From the NCBI GenBank assembly GCA_900113425.1, contig FOZF01000002.1, positions 248,001-312,000 on the forward strand: a stretch of 64,000 bases of DNA, written 5' to 3'. Positions 1 through 9,782 of the stretch are shown piece by piece. Position 1 is the first letter of the stretch; each line of letters begins with the position of its first letter. This DNA is from Stenotrophomonas maltophilia (GTDB lineage: Bacteria; Pseudomonadota; Gammaproteobacteria; Xanthomonadales; Xanthomonadaceae). A program made the translations under genes and the position numbers. Below the pieces are notes generated by a model. The model was given only the letters and a program-made list of their open reading frames with translations, was not told the origin of the DNA and did no database searches.

Positions 1-529
1 CGCCGGCGGGGATCCACCACGCTGTGGAGTCTGCCGCGATGGCGAATTCGGTCAGCTCGTCGTCGATGATCGCTTCGCGCAGGTTCGGCTGCTCGGGAAA
101 TGCGTAGCGGAAGCCAAGACCCTCGTCGTAGACGCGGAACACGACGTCCAGCCGGCGTCGGCTGCCGGTGCTCTCGGCCAGTTGTACGGTCAGCTCGTTG
201 AAGTGGTTGCGGGTGAGGCGGCGCTCCCCCCACGGCTGCTCCCACGTCTCATCGACGCTGCGTCGCTGCTGCCCGAGCAGGACGAAATCCCGGTCCAGGC
301 GGCCATCGCGCAGTTCGAAGCCAAGCCTGGAATCCTCCACTACGGCTTCACCGAAGCGCTCCACCCGGTAGCGGGCGGTGCCACCGTCCAGCACCAGGCT
401 GACCTTGAGCACGCCGCCGGGCGATTGGACGCTGGTGATCTGCGGGGCTGCCTGCGCCAGCGCGGCCAGGCCCAGCAGCGCAACGCCGATGATTCGCGCG
501 AACACCGCACGTACAACACTCGATGACAT
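1..529 (-). CDS. GH97 alpha-glucosidase, N-terminal part (cut by window edge)
   Basis: Reading the minus strand from the ATG at 529 gives a signal peptide (positively charged start, hydrophobic core ending LAALAQA) followed by a beta-sandwich-like domain with ITSVQSPGGVLKVSL, RYRVERFGEAVVEDSRLG and VVFRVYDEGLGFRYAFP. These are hallmarks of the N-terminal domain of glycoside hydrolase family 97 (SusB-like, Ca-dependent alpha-glucosidases acting on maltodextrins in the periplasm). The frame stays open to base 1, so the catalytic barrel is outside the window. Two in-frame ATGs (535 and 529) follow the ribosome site GGGAGGGG; 529 gives the better spacing (8 nt). It is divergent from the maltodextrin operon at 773, which supports a role in starch breakdown. 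The exact substrate is not readable from this part. Confidence 0.85.
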   Translation of the reverse strand, partial: MSSSVVRAVFARIIGVALLGLAALAQAAPQITSVQSPGGVLKVSLVLDGGTARYRVERFGEAVVEDSRLGFELRDGRLDRDFVLLGQQRRSVDETWEQPWGERRLTRNHFNELTVQLAESTGSRRRLDVVFRVYDEGLGFRYAFPEQPNLREAIIDDELTEFAIAADSTAWWIPAG

Positions 530-772
530 CGGCATTTCCCCTCCCAAGGCGCCGTTGGCAGACCCGGACCATAAGCCAGCCCGGCGGGCGTACTGGCGCG
601 TCGGCGCATGAATACGTATGCAGCTGGACGCAGGCGACAGCCCCGCGTCTACCATGGGCCCAAGGCACCTTGAGGGAGGCGCCGCGCCCGCGCGCCGGTC
701 ACGGCTGCGCGGACCTATAAACGGTGCAGAGAGGGAGGGAGGTCGACGGGCGCAAGCCGGTCTGCCGCTTCG

Positions 773-2965
773 ATGCTGAAGATCATTTGCCTGACCGCTG
801 CCCTGGGGGCAGCGCTGGGGACGACCGCGCATGCGGCCGACCTGGAATTCAACGGCCGCCATGCGCGTGCCGAAGTGGCTGCCAAGGGCAGCTTCGTGCT
901 GCACACGCCGAACGGCGCCGTGCCGATTGCCGCCGCGCCGATGCGCAGCCAGACCGGAAGCGTGATGTTCGACGCGCTGTTCGCGCTGGCCCAGCAGGAG
1001 ATGGCGCAGGACCGGGTCGATGCGATCCGCGACCCCGCCTTTGACGAAGGGCGGCCGGTGCCATGCGACTGCTTCCAGACCGGTGCCCGCTGGCCCTACG
1101 TGTGGACCCGCGATGTCAGCTTCGCCGCCGACCTGGCGTTGGCGCGGCTGGATCCGCAGCGCACGCGTCAGTCGCTGCAGTTCAAGTTGTCGGCTGCCCG
1201 CGACGGGCGCACGCCCGGCCTGTTCGTCGCGCAGGACACCGGCTCCGGCGGCAGCTGGCCGATCAGCAGCGACCGCGTGGTGTGGTTCCTGGCCGCACGC
1301 CACCTGCTGGAGGATCCTGCTTTTGCCGAACAGGTCTGGCAGGCGCTGCAGGGCACGCTGGCGCAGGACCGGGCGATGGTGTTCGACCCGCAGATGGGCC
1401 TCTATCGCGGCGAAACCTCGTTCCTCGACTGGCGTGAACAGACGTATCCGGACTGGACCCGGGAGAACGTGCGCTTCATCGGTGATTCCTACGCGCTGTC
1501 CACCAACGTCCTGCACTACCAGGCACTGCGGCTGGCAGAGCAGATGGCCGCGCAGCGGGGCGATGATCGCCGTGCGCAGTACAAGGCGTGGGCCGATGAA
1601 CTGGCGGTACGGATCGATGCGCGCTTCTGGCGCGACGACATGGGCCAGTACATGAGCTACATCGGTGAGGCGGCGCATCCGGTGCCCTACGCCAAGGTCG
1701 ACCTGCTGGGCCTGTCGCTGGGCATCCTGGCCGACGTGCTGCCCGAGGGGCGTGCGCGCCGCGCGCTGGCGGCCTACCCGATGGGGCCGGCCGGCAGCCC
1801 GGTGGTGTGGCCGCAGGAAGCGCAGCAGCCGATCTACCACAACCGTGCGATCTGGCCGTTCGTCAGTGCGTATTCGCTGCGTGCTGCGCGACAGCTGGAC
1901 GACGCGCCGCGCATCGCCGCCGAGATCCGCTCGCTGATGCAGGGGGCGGCACTGGCCGGTTCCAACATGGAAAACTATGAACTGGTCAGCCAGGCCGTGC
2001 ATGTCGAGGAAGGCGCGCTGAGCGGCCCGGTGGTCAATTCAGAGCGTCAGCTGTGGTCGGTGGCCGGCTATCTGTCGATGGTGACCGAGGGTGTGTTCGG
2101 CATACAGGACGACGGTCGCGTGCTGCCCAAGCTGCCGGCCGAACTGGTGCCGCAGCTGTTCGGCCGACTGCGCCGCATCAGCCTTGAAGGCAACGGCCGT
2201 CGCTATGTGCTCGAGCGTCCCAGACATGTGGATCAGGGACTGCTGGTCGCGGGCAGGACGCGCACACGCGGTACCACCACCACCGTAGAGCTGGTGGCCG
2301 CCGCCAGCGCAGCGCCCGTCGCGGCGGGCACGCTCGATGCCGATGCGCGCGCGCCTGCGACCCCTGCCGCACCGCAGCCCCGACGCAGTGGCAAGGGCTG
2401 GACGGTGGCGGTCGGCGCCGATCAGGTCATGTGGCAGGACGGTTCGGCACGCACAGCGAGTCAGGGGCAGGTGCGCGTCGATGATGACGGACTGCAGCAC
2501 TGCCTGAGCCTGACGCGACGCGACGGTGTGGTTGAATCGCTGCATGGCCCGACCGTCTGCGTGGGCCCGCAGCAGGTGCTGCGTGGCGACCGCCAGTGGC
2601 GCTTCCATGCGGCCAGCGCCGGCCAGGTTCGGGTGCGCCTGCAGTACGCCAATCCCAACGGGCCGATCAATACCGGCGTGACCGCGGCGGTCAAGCAGCT
2701 GGCGCTGCAGTGCCGCGGCGTGCCATTGCAGCGACGGACGATTGCCCTGCCTCACAGCGTGGCCCTGCAGGACTCGACATCGGCCACCTTCACGGTCGGC
2801 AAGGGCCGTTGCACGATTACCCTCGAGGACGGCTTCAACATGAGCGCACTCGAGCATTTCGCGCACTACACCGGTGGCAGGGGCGGGCGCGAAGGCGTGC
2901 TCAACCAGGCGCAGGTGAAGGCGCTGACGCTGGCACCGGTCGCCACGGCGGAGGACGCACGATGA
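773..2965 (+). CDS. exported six-hairpin glycosidase (glucoamylase/debranching-like)
   Basis: A 730-residue protein with a Sec signal peptide (cleavage near TAHA-ADLEF, about residue 21). The body contains the RWPYVWTRD segment (W111-D114) and the alternating helical repeats of the (alpha/alpha)6 barrel clan that includes GH15 glucoamylases and amylo-1,6-glucosidases. The last ~200 residues look like a beta-rich accessory domain. It is first in an operon with a sugar carrier (4-nt ATGA overlap) and a GH13 enzyme, so a likely role is removing glucose or cutting branches from maltodextrins in the periplasm. Family level is reasonably clear; linkage specificity is inferred. No strong ribosome site precedes the ATG, but no better in-frame start lies nearby. 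TATAAA at 715-720 could be a -10 element. Confidence 0.75.
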   Translation: MLKIICLTAALGAALGTTAHAADLEFNGRHARAEVAAKGSFVLHTPNGAVPIAAAPMRSQTGSVMFDALFALAQQEMAQDRVDAIRDPAFDEGRPVPCDCFQTGARWPYVWTRDVSFAADLALARLDPQRTRQSLQFKLSAARDGRTPGLFVAQDTGSGGSWPISSDRVVWFLAARHLLEDPAFAEQVWQALQGTLAQDRAMVFDPQMGLYRGETSFLDWREQTYPDWTRENVRFIGDSYALSTNVLHYQALRLAEQMAAQRGDDRRAQYKAWADELAVRIDARFWRDDMGQYMSYIGEAAHPVPYAKVDLLGLSLGILADVLPEGRARRALAAYPMGPAGSPVVWPQEAQQPIYHNRAIWPFVSAYSLRAARQLDDAPRIAAEIRSLMQGAALAGSNMENYELVSQAVHVEEGALSGPVVNSERQLWSVAGYLSMVTEGVFGIQDDGRVLPKLPAELVPQLFGRLRRISLEGNGRRYVLERPRHVDQGLLVAGRTRTRGTTTTVELVAAASAAPVAAGTLDADARAPATPAAPQPRRSGKGWTVAVGADQVMWQDGSARTASQGQVRVDDDGLQHCLSLTRRDGVVESLHGPTVCVGPQQVLRGDRQWRFHAASAGQVRVRLQYANPNGPINTGVTAAVKQLALQCRGVPLQRRTIALPHSVALQDSTSATFTVGKGRCTITLEDGFNMSALEHFAHYTGGRGGREGVLNQAQVKALTLAPVATAEDAR

Positions 2966-4449
2966 ACCGGCCTGCCAAACCGCAGCTGTCGTTCTGGCAG
3001 ATCTGGAACATGTGTTTCGGCTTCCTCGGCATCCAGTTCGGTTTTGCCCTGCAGAACGCCAATGCCAGCCGCATCTTCGAGACGCTCGGGGCGGACATGG
3101 AGTCGGTGCCCGGGCTGTGGATCGCCGCACCGCTGACCGGCCTGCTGGTGCAGCCGGTGATCGGTTATCTCTCCGACCGCACGTGGACGCGCTGGGGCCG
3201 GCGCCGCCCGTTCTTCATGATCGGTGCGGTGCTGACCACGCTGGCCCTGCTGGTGATGCCCAACTCGCCTGCCTTGTGGATCGCGGCGGGCACGTTGTGG
3301 GTGCTGGACGCCTCGATCAACGTATCGATGGAGCCGTTCCGTGCCTTCGTCGGCGACCAGCTGGCACCGCGCCAGCGACCGGCCGGCTACGCGATGCAGA
3401 GCTTCTTCATCGGTGTCGGTGCCATCGTCGCCAGCTTCCTGCCGTTCATCCTGGCCCACTTCGGCGTGGCCAACACCGCCGCTGCCGGCGAGGTGCCGGA
3501 TACGGTGCGCTACGCGTTCTATTTCGGTGCGGCAGTGCTGCTGGCGGCGATCACCTGGACCGTGGTCAGTACCCGCGAGTATTCACCGGCAGAACTGGCC
3601 GGGTTCGATGACGCCGAGCCACCGGCGCACCATGCCGCCGCCGCTGCGAGTGGCCCCGCGCCGTGGGCGCAGGTGGCGCTGTGGCTGGGTGCGGGCGTGC
3701 TGCTGGCCGCTGTGATCGCCGCGCGCCAGGGCGACAGGATGCTCTACGTGCTGGCGGGTCTCTGCGCGGGATATGGCGTGCTTCTTGCGCTGGCCCGTAC
3801 GCTGCCGCAGGCACACATGCTGGCGGCGATCGTGGGTGATCTGCGGGCGATGCCGGTGACCATGCGCCGGTTGGCCTGGGTGCAGTTCTTCTCGTGGTTT
3901 GCGTTGTTCGCGATGTGGATCTACACCACCGCAGCGGTGGCCGGCACACATTTCGGCTCCACCGACCCGCAGTCGGCGGCGTACAACGAGGGTGCCAACT
4001 GGGTCGGTGTGCTGTTCGGCGCCTACAACGGCTTCGCCGCACTGGCCGCCCTGCTGATCCCGCCGATGGTGCGCGCCCTCGGCCTGCGCTGGAGCCACCT
4101 GGTGAACCTGTGGCTCGGCGGGCTGGGCCTGATCTCGCTGATGTTCATCAAGGATCCCACCTGGCTGCTGCTGTCCATGGCTGGCGTCGGCTTCGCCTGG
4201 GCCTCGATCCTGTCGCTGCCGTACGCCCTGCTGTCCGACAGCGTGCCGGCAGCGAAGATGGGCATCTACATGGGCCTGTTCAATTTCTTCATCGTCATTC
4301 CGCAACTGGTCGCCGCCAGCGCGCTGGGCTTCGCACTGCGTGAGTGGCTGGGCGGAAACCCCCTGCACGTGCTGGTGCTGGGTGGAGTGAGTCTGTTCAT
4401 TGCCGGGCTGTGCGTGCTTCGCGTGCCGGCCCATCAGGAGAGTGTGTGA
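2962..4449 (+). CDS. MFS sugar transporter (SLC45/GPH-like, maltose/sucrose type)
   Basis: A 495-residue inner-membrane protein with about 12 hydrophobic segments. The first loop carries GYLSDRTWTRWGRRRPF, the D-x4-R/K-x-GRR/K-RP signature of sucrose/maltose:proton symporters. An open frame runs further upstream, but the start is set at the ATG inside the ATGA overlap with the preceding glycosidase, which gives the expected N-terminus (MNRPAKPQLSFWQIWNMCFG). The stop overlaps the next gene's ATG by one base (TGATG), so the three genes are probably co-translated. Likely role: uptake of maltose or short maltodextrins released by the flanking hydrolases. Confidence 0.85.
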   Translation: MNRPAKPQLSFWQIWNMCFGFLGIQFGFALQNANASRIFETLGADMESVPGLWIAAPLTGLLVQPVIGYLSDRTWTRWGRRRPFFMIGAVLTTLALLVMPNSPALWIAAGTLWVLDASINVSMEPFRAFVGDQLAPRQRPAGYAMQSFFIGVGAIVASFLPFILAHFGVANTAAAGEVPDTVRYAFYFGAAVLLAAITWTVVSTREYSPAELAGFDDAEPPAHHAAAAASGPAPWAQVALWLGAGVLLAAVIAARQGDRMLYVLAGLCAGYGVLLALARTLPQAHMLAAIVGDLRAMPVTMRRLAWVQFFSWFALFAMWIYTTAAVAGTHFGSTDPQSAAYNEGANWVGVLFGAYNGFAALAALLIPPMVRALGLRWSHLVNLWLGGLGLISLMFIKDPTWLLLSMAGVGFAWASILSLPYALLSDSVPAAKMGIYMGLFNFFIVIPQLVAASALGFALREWLGGNPLHVLVLGGVSLFIAGLCVLRVPAHQESV

Positions 4450-6170
4450 TGCGTGTGTATTCCAGAATGTCGCTGGGGCTGTCGCTGGCCCTGCTCGCCA
4501 CGGCGGTACAGGCCGCATCGCGCCCGGACTACGTGGGCACGCTCGAACCGTTCGCCAGCGATGCCGTGTACTTCGTGGTGACCGATCGTTTCGTCAATGG
4601 TGATCCGTCCAACGATCATCGCGACCAGGGGGGCAGCCACCGCACGTTCGACATTCCAGTGCCGTGCCAGGACAAGGTGGACGGCAACATCGGCTACCTC
4701 GGCGGCGACTTCAGGGGCGTGCTCGACAACGCCGATTACATCCGTCAGCTCGGCTTCGGCGCGGTGTGGATCACGCCGATCGTCGACAATCCGGATGAGG
4801 CGTTCACCGGCAGCAAGCCCATCAGCTGCACCAGCACGCTGACCGACCGCGGCAAGACCGGCTACCACGGTTACTGGGGCATCAACTTCTACAAACTCGA
4901 CGAGCACCTGCCCAGCAAGGACCTGGACTTCGCAGGCCTGACCAAGGGCCTGCACGGTGCCGGCCTGAAGGTGGTGCTGGACATCGTCGGCAACCACGGC
5001 TCGCCGGCCTGGACCATGCCGACGCGGCAGCCGCAGTTCGGCCAGATCTTCGACAAGGATGGAAAGCTGATCGCCGACCACCAGAACCTGCCCCCGCAGA
5101 AGCTGGATCCAAAGCACAACCCGCTGCACGCGTTCTACAACACCATCGGTCCGGTCGACAGCAAGGATGGCTCGATCTTCGATGGCAACCTGGCCGAGTT
5201 GTCCGACTTCAACCAGAACAACCCGGTGGTGATGGACTATCTCGTCGGCGCGTACCTGCAGTGGACCGCGCAGGGCGTAGACGCACTGCGCATCGATACC
5301 ATCGGTTGGCTGCCGCACCCGTGGTGGCACGAGTTCGTGAACCGCATCCGTGCCGAGCATCCGAACATGTTCATGTTCGGCGAGGCCTTCGATTACGACG
5401 CCAGCAGGATTGCCGAGCACACCTGGCCGGGCAACGCCAATGTGAGCGTGCTCGACTTCCCGCTGCGTGGCGCGCTGGAACAGACCTTCGGTACCGCCGG
5501 CAAGGGCTTCGAGACGCTGGACGAGCCGCTGCACCTGACCGGCGGCCCCTATGCAAATCCGTACGAGCTGATGAGCTTCTACGACAACCACGACATGCCA
5601 CGCCTGCAGGCCAGCGACAACGGATTCATCGACGCACACAACTGGCTGTTCACCGCCCGTGGTATCCCGGTGGTCTACTACGGCTCGGAAACCGGCTTCA
5701 TGCGTGGCCGTGCCGAGCATGCCGGCAACCGTGCCTACTTCGGCCAGGCGCGGGTGGATGCCGCACCGCAGAGCCCGATCTTCGCGCCACTGCGGCGCAT
5801 CGCCCAGCTGCGCCAGGCCACCCCGGCGCTTCAGCGCGGCCTGCAGGTGAACGAGCGCCTGCGTGGCGATGAGGCGGTGTTCTTCCGTGTGCTGCAGCAG
5901 GGGGATGTGGCACAGACCGCAGTGGTGCTGTTGAACAAGGGCGACAAGGCGACGGTCTTCCAGGTGGAGCGCTACCTGCAGGCGGGCCGCTGGCGCGACG
6001 CGCTGGACGGCGGCACGGTGAGGGTGGACGGCGCACTGAAAGCGGTGGTGCCCGCGCACGGCGCGAAGGTCTATGTGCTCGATGCCGCAGTGGCACAGCC
6101 TGAACTGCAGGCCGAACTGGACAGGGCGATGGCCGATCAGCGCGAGCGCGACCAGCGGCTGCGCCGTTGA
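4449..6170 (+). CDS. exported GH13 alpha-amylase-family enzyme
   Basis: A 573-residue protein with a signal peptide (core LGLSLALLATAVQA) and the four GH13 regions in order: DIVGNH at 178-183; ALRIDTIG with the nucleophile Asp283; MFMFGEAF with the acid/base Glu312; YDNHD with the transition-state Asp382. The C-terminal ~80 residues resemble the usual beta domain. It is a starch- or maltodextrin-acting amylase or glucanotransferase of the periplasm or outside. Hydrolysis cannot be told from transglycosylation by eye. The ATG at 4449 overlaps the stop of the carrier gene, making it the third gene of the operon. A longer frame upstream (from 4344) is rejected because it lacks the signal peptide at its start. 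Confidence 0.88.
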   Translation: MRVYSRMSLGLSLALLATAVQAASRPDYVGTLEPFASDAVYFVVTDRFVNGDPSNDHRDQGGSHRTFDIPVPCQDKVDGNIGYLGGDFRGVLDNADYIRQLGFGAVWITPIVDNPDEAFTGSKPISCTSTLTDRGKTGYHGYWGINFYKLDEHLPSKDLDFAGLTKGLHGAGLKVVLDIVGNHGSPAWTMPTRQPQFGQIFDKDGKLIADHQNLPPQKLDPKHNPLHAFYNTIGPVDSKDGSIFDGNLAELSDFNQNNPVVMDYLVGAYLQWTAQGVDALRIDTIGWLPHPWWHEFVNRIRAEHPNMFMFGEAFDYDASRIAEHTWPGNANVSVLDFPLRGALEQTFGTAGKGFETLDEPLHLTGGPYANPYELMSFYDNHDMPRLQASDNGFIDAHNWLFTARGIPVVYYGSETGFMRGRAEHAGNRAYFGQARVDAAPQSPIFAPLRRIAQLRQATPALQRGLQVNERLRGDEAVFFRVLQQGDVAQTAVVLLNKGDKATVFQVERYLQAGRWRDALDGGTVRVDGALKAVVPAHGAKVYVLDAAVAQPELQAELDRAMADQRERDQRLRR

Positions 6171-6189
6171 GACTACCCGGGTGGGGTCG

Positions 6190-6212
6190 GTAGCGCTGGG
6201 CCATGCCCGGCG
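6190..6212. repeat. degenerate SMAG-type GTAG hairpin
   Basis: GTAG is followed by an 8-bp stem (CGCTGGGC / GCCCGGCG, one G-T pair) around CAT. This matches the pattern of SMAG elements, the GTAG-headed intergenic repeats of S. maltophilia. It lies between the amylase gene and the SseB-like gene. Confidence 0.5.
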
Positions 6213-6251
6213 TCGCGCTACACTATCGGGCCCTTACGGCACCGCTGAACC

Positions 6252-6638
6252 ATGTCCGACCTCGCCCCGCAGACCCCGATCGAAACCCTGCTGAAGGCGG
6301 CGATGGACGGTGCAGTGCCGATCCGCGCCTTCATGGAGGCCTTCGTCGCCTCCGAGGTGCTGCTGCAGACGGGCAGCCTGGTGACGCCCGACGGCAGCGG
6401 CTTCGACCCGCTGCTGTTCGACAAGCAGGGCACGCTGCACGTGGCCGTGTTCACCGATCCGTCGCGGGTGGGCATCTACAGCCAGCAGGCTGAACACCAG
6501 ATCCGCTGGCTGATGCTGGACGTGCTGCGCCGCGTGCCGGGTGGCTACGGTGTCGTGATCAACCCGGGTACCTCGCTGGGCTTCGAGATTTCGCCCAGCG
6601 GCGTCGGCGAGATCCTGAAGGATTTCGCCCAGGGCTGA
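6252..6638 (+). CDS. SseB-like N-terminal-domain protein
   Basis: A 128-residue soluble protein with no signal peptide or membrane segment. The pattern PIRAFMEAFVASEVLLQTG..., then LHVAVFTDPSRVGIY and YGVVINPGTSLGFEISP, fits the SseB N-terminal domain family. That family is named after a sulphurtransferase-associated protein whose biochemical role is poorly defined. It sits alone between the maltodextrin operon and the convergent LacI gene, 81 nt after the amylase stop, with nothing that ties it to sugar metabolism. Confidence 0.65.
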   Translation: MSDLAPQTPIETLLKAAMDGAVPIRAFMEAFVASEVLLQTGSLVTPDGSGFDPLLFDKQGTLHVAVFTDPSRVGIYSQQAEHQIRWLMLDVLRRVPGGYGVVINPGTSLGFEISPSGVGEILKDFAQG

Positions 6639-6739
6639 GGCCACCCGACGGGGCCGTCCACCTGCGGGCAGTGCGGCAGCCGGTGCGGTGCCCGCAGGCC
6701 GGGCTCGCTGCGTGGTCCCGTCCGATCGCGTCCGCTGTT

Positions 6740-7771
6740 TCAGCTGCGCAGCGACGATTCCCGCACCACCAGCTTCACCGGGATGCTCTGGCTCTCCACC
6801 GGCTGCCGGCCGATCAGCGCCAGCAGGCGCTCGACCAGCAGCTGGCCGGCCTGCTTGGTGTCCTGCTGCACCGTGGTCAGCGCAGGGGATACCGAGGCCG
6901 CCAGCGGGATGTCGTCGAAGCCGGTCACGGCCACGTCCTGTGGCACGCGCAGGCCGGCCTCGCGCAGGGCCCGCATCGCGCCGATGGCGATCAGGTCGCT
7001 GGCGGCGCAGATCGCATCGATCGGTTCACCGCGTGCCAGCAGCGCCTGGCAGGCCTCCTGGCCCGACGCCTCGGTGGTGATGGCATCGTGCTGCAGGGCC
7101 GGTTCGGCATGCAGCCCGTGATCGCGCAGGGCTGCCACGTGACCGCGGTAGCGCTCCTCGAATTCCGGGTAATGGCTGGAGGCGTGGCCGAGGAAGGCAA
7201 TGCGCCGACAGCCCTGCTGCAGAAGGTGGGTGGTGATGTCGTGGCCGCCCTGGAAGTTGTCGCTGCCGATCGACACCCCGGGCTGGCCGGGCAGGGCCGC
7301 ACCCCAGCGCACGAAGTGGGTGCCCTGTTCGACCAGCCGCTGCAGGCGGTCGCGCGATTCGTGGTAGTCGCCATAGCCCAGCAGGATGATGCCATCGGCC
7401 TTGTTGCTGTCCTCGTAGTCGGCCTGCCAGTCGGTCGACAGCTGCTGGAACGACACCAGCAGATCCTGCCCGTGCAGCGCGCAGGCGCGGGTGATCGAAC
7501 CCAGCATCGAGTGGAAGAACGGGTTGATCAGCGAATCGTCGTTGGTCGGGTCCTCGAAGAACAGCAGGGCCAGCGTGCCGGCATTGCGCAGGCGCAGGCT
7601 GGAGGCGTTCTTGTCCACCTTGTAGTTCAGCTCGCGGGCGATGCGCAGGATGCGTTCGCGGGTCTCCGCATTGACCATCGGGCTGCCGCGCAGGGCCCGC
7701 GACACCGTCGGCTGGGAGACGCCTGCCAGATGGGCGATGTCCAGGGAGGTGGCTTTGCCTTTGATGGTCAT
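6740..7771 (-). CDS. LacI-family repressor, probably of the maltodextrin genes
   Basis: A 343-residue regulator. The N-terminal helix-turn-helix SLDIAHLAGVSQPTVSRALRG is followed by the hinge NASSLRLRNAGT and a periplasmic-binding-protein-like effector domain ending in the usual AVTGFDDIPLAASVSPALTTV region. The start is placed at MTIKGKATSLDIA; a longer frame begins at 7810, but the extra residues are not LacI-like. Neither start has a clear ribosome site. It is convergent with the maltodextrin block at 1-6170, the arrangement expected of a local regulator, but no operator was recognised upstream of 773, so the target is inferred from position only. Confidence 0.8.
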   Translation of the reverse strand: MTIKGKATSLDIAHLAGVSQPTVSRALRGSPMVNAETRERILRIARELNYKVDKNASSLRLRNAGTLALLFFEDPTNDDSLINPFFHSMLGSITRACALHGQDLLVSFQQLSTDWQADYEDSNKADGIILLGYGDYHESRDRLQRLVEQGTHFVRWGAALPGQPGVSIGSDNFQGGHDITTHLLQQGCRRIAFLGHASSHYPEFEERYRGHVAALRDHGLHAEPALQHDAITTEASGQEACQALLARGEPIDAICAASDLIAIGAMRALREAGLRVPQDVAVTGFDDIPLAASVSPALTTVQQDTKQAGQLLVERLLALIGRQPVESQSIPVKLVVRESSLRS

Positions 7772-8086
7772 GGGGGAAGCGCGTGAACGAATGAGTAGAT
7801 GCCCCGGCATGATGCCATGGGGGCGCCATCGCAGCGCCGGCCGTCGCTGCGGCCGGCGGCGGCGGGATGTCCGGCCCGGTTGGCTAAGTCATTGCCTTAC
7901 AAGGATTTCAGTAGGAACTTCCGGTGCCTGTGGTCGTTTCTGGCCGGGCACGGTGCGGCGGCAGTGCTAAGATGCGGTGTTCTTGCATTCCCCCAAATTC
8001 ATCGGGGGCGGCCCAGTGTTCTGCACCCCCGGCCGGGGCTGTGCCATCACTGGTCGACTGCCCCTGGACAACGGACGAAGGTACCT
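7772..8086. other. 315-nt intergenic region, divergent lacI / ssb promoters
   Basis: No open frame here looks like a gene. TAAGAT at 7968-7973 is a possible -10 for ssb. A short hairpin (CCCCC 7990-7994 with GGGGG 8004-8008) lies in the ssb leader. The repressor gene must be promoted from the left part. No strong operator palindrome was found. Confidence 0.4.
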
Positions 8087-8662
8087 ATGGCGCGCGGCAT
8101 CAATAAAGTCATCCTGGTCGGCAATCTCGGCAACGACCCGGACGTGAAGTACACCCAGAGCGGCATGGCGATCACCCGCATCAGCCTGGCCACCACCAGC
8201 GTCCGCAAGGACAAGGATGGCAACCAGCAGGAACGCACCGAATGGCACCGCGTGGTGTTCTTCGGCAAGCTCGGCGAGATCGCCGGCGAGTACCTGCGCA
8301 AGGGCAGCTCGGTCTACGTCGAAGGCAGCCTGCGTTACGACAAGTACACCGGCCAGGACGGCGTGGAGAAGTACTCCACCGATATCGTCGCCGATGAGAT
8401 GCAGATGCTGGGCGGCCGCGGTGAAGGCGGTGGCGGCGGCGGTGGCGGCAACTACGGCGGTGATCGTCCGCAGCGCCAGCAGGCTCCGCGCCAGGAGTAC
8501 GGCGGTGGTGGCGGCCCGCGAGGTGGACAGGGCGGTGGCTATGGCAACCAGGGCGGCAACCAGGGTGGCGGTTACGGCAACCAGGGCGGCAACCAGCGTC
8601 CGCAGCCGCAGCAGTCGGCGCCGCCGATGGACGATTTTGCTGACGACGACATTCCGTTCTGA
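8087..8662 (+). CDS. ssb: single-stranded DNA-binding protein
   Basis: A 191-residue SSB. The OB-fold occupies about residues 1-110 ([19 protein letters not shown], then [22 protein letters not shown] and [12 protein letters not shown]). A long Gly/Gln/Asn-rich linker follows, and the protein ends in the acidic tip [11 protein letters not shown] that recruits replication and repair partners. It is cytoplasmic and tetrameric in known homologues. The start is the ATG at 8087 after GAAGG; an open frame continues 5' but has no SSB-like sequence. It is a stand-alone gene with its own terminator. The linker holds a near-perfect internal duplication (see repeat). Confidence 0.97.
   Translation: MARGINKVILVGNLGNDPDVKYTQSGMAITRISLATTSVRKDKDGNQQERTEWHRVVFFGKLGEIAGEYLRKGSSVYVEGSLRYDKYTGQDGVEKYSTDIVADEMQMLGGRGEGGGGGGGGNYGGDRPQRQQAPRQEYGGGGGPRGGQGGGYGNQGGNQGGGYGNQGGNQRPQPQQSAPPMDDFADDDIPF
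8534..8596 (+). repeat. in-frame tandem repeat in the ssb linker
   Basis: Two consecutive units of 30 and 33 nt encode [10 protein letters not shown] and [11 protein letters not shown]. The linker length of SSB is therefore likely to vary between strains by slippage. Confidence 0.8.
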
Positions 8663-8687
8663 TCGGACGCGCGTCCGCAGGAAACAG

Positions 8688-8718
8688 AAAGCCCCGCCGA
8701 TGCGGGGCTTTTCTTTTT
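8688..8718 (+). terminator. rho-independent terminator after ssb
   Basis: A 10-bp perfect stem (AAAGCCCCGC / GCGGGGCTTT) with a CGAT loop is followed by TTCTTTTT, 25 nt after the ssb stop. Confidence 0.9.
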
Positions 8719-8773
8719 CCCACGGCAGGCCGGCGTTGTGCCGCGCAGCATGGATTTTTTCGTGCACCGCGTC

Positions 8774-8803
8774 TTGCAAAAAAAAGAATTCCTCCCTTAT
8801 GGT
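8774..8803 (+). promoter_or_regulatory. candidate promoter of the plus-strand C3-oxidation operon
   Basis: A -35-like TTGCAA (8774-8779) lies 18 bp from a -10-like TATGGT (8798-8803), each matching consensus at four of six positions. The operator palindrome abuts the -10, so bound repressor would cover the start site. This is inferred from sequence only. Confidence 0.45.
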
Positions 8804-8816
8804 GCAATCGATTGCA
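8803..8816. promoter_or_regulatory. LacI-type operator, left copy
   Basis: The perfect 14-bp palindrome TGCAATCGATTGCA has a central CG, as in many LacI-family operators. It is identical to the core of the copy at 17496-17509 beside the LacI gene. It lies 48 nt upstream of the first gene of the operon at 8865, just downstream of the candidate -10. Confidence 0.8.
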
Positions 8817-8864
8817 TTGCTGTGAATCGTTGCGTTTGATACCGGTTGGGAGGCCGGCAGATGG

Positions 8865-9755
<891 letters not shown>

Positions 9756-9782
9756 AACGATATCCACCCAGGTGAAAGACCC

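Noticed and set aside
4434..6059. 541-codon open frame antisense to the GH13 gene
   Set aside because: It has no family features and lies opposite a gene with all four GH13 motifs; such long antisense frames are common in high-GC DNA.
8534..8596. Short tandem repeat as a possible CRISPR or phase-variation tract
   Set aside because: The units are in-frame codons for the SSB glycine-rich linker; lengths are multiples of three and there are no spacers.
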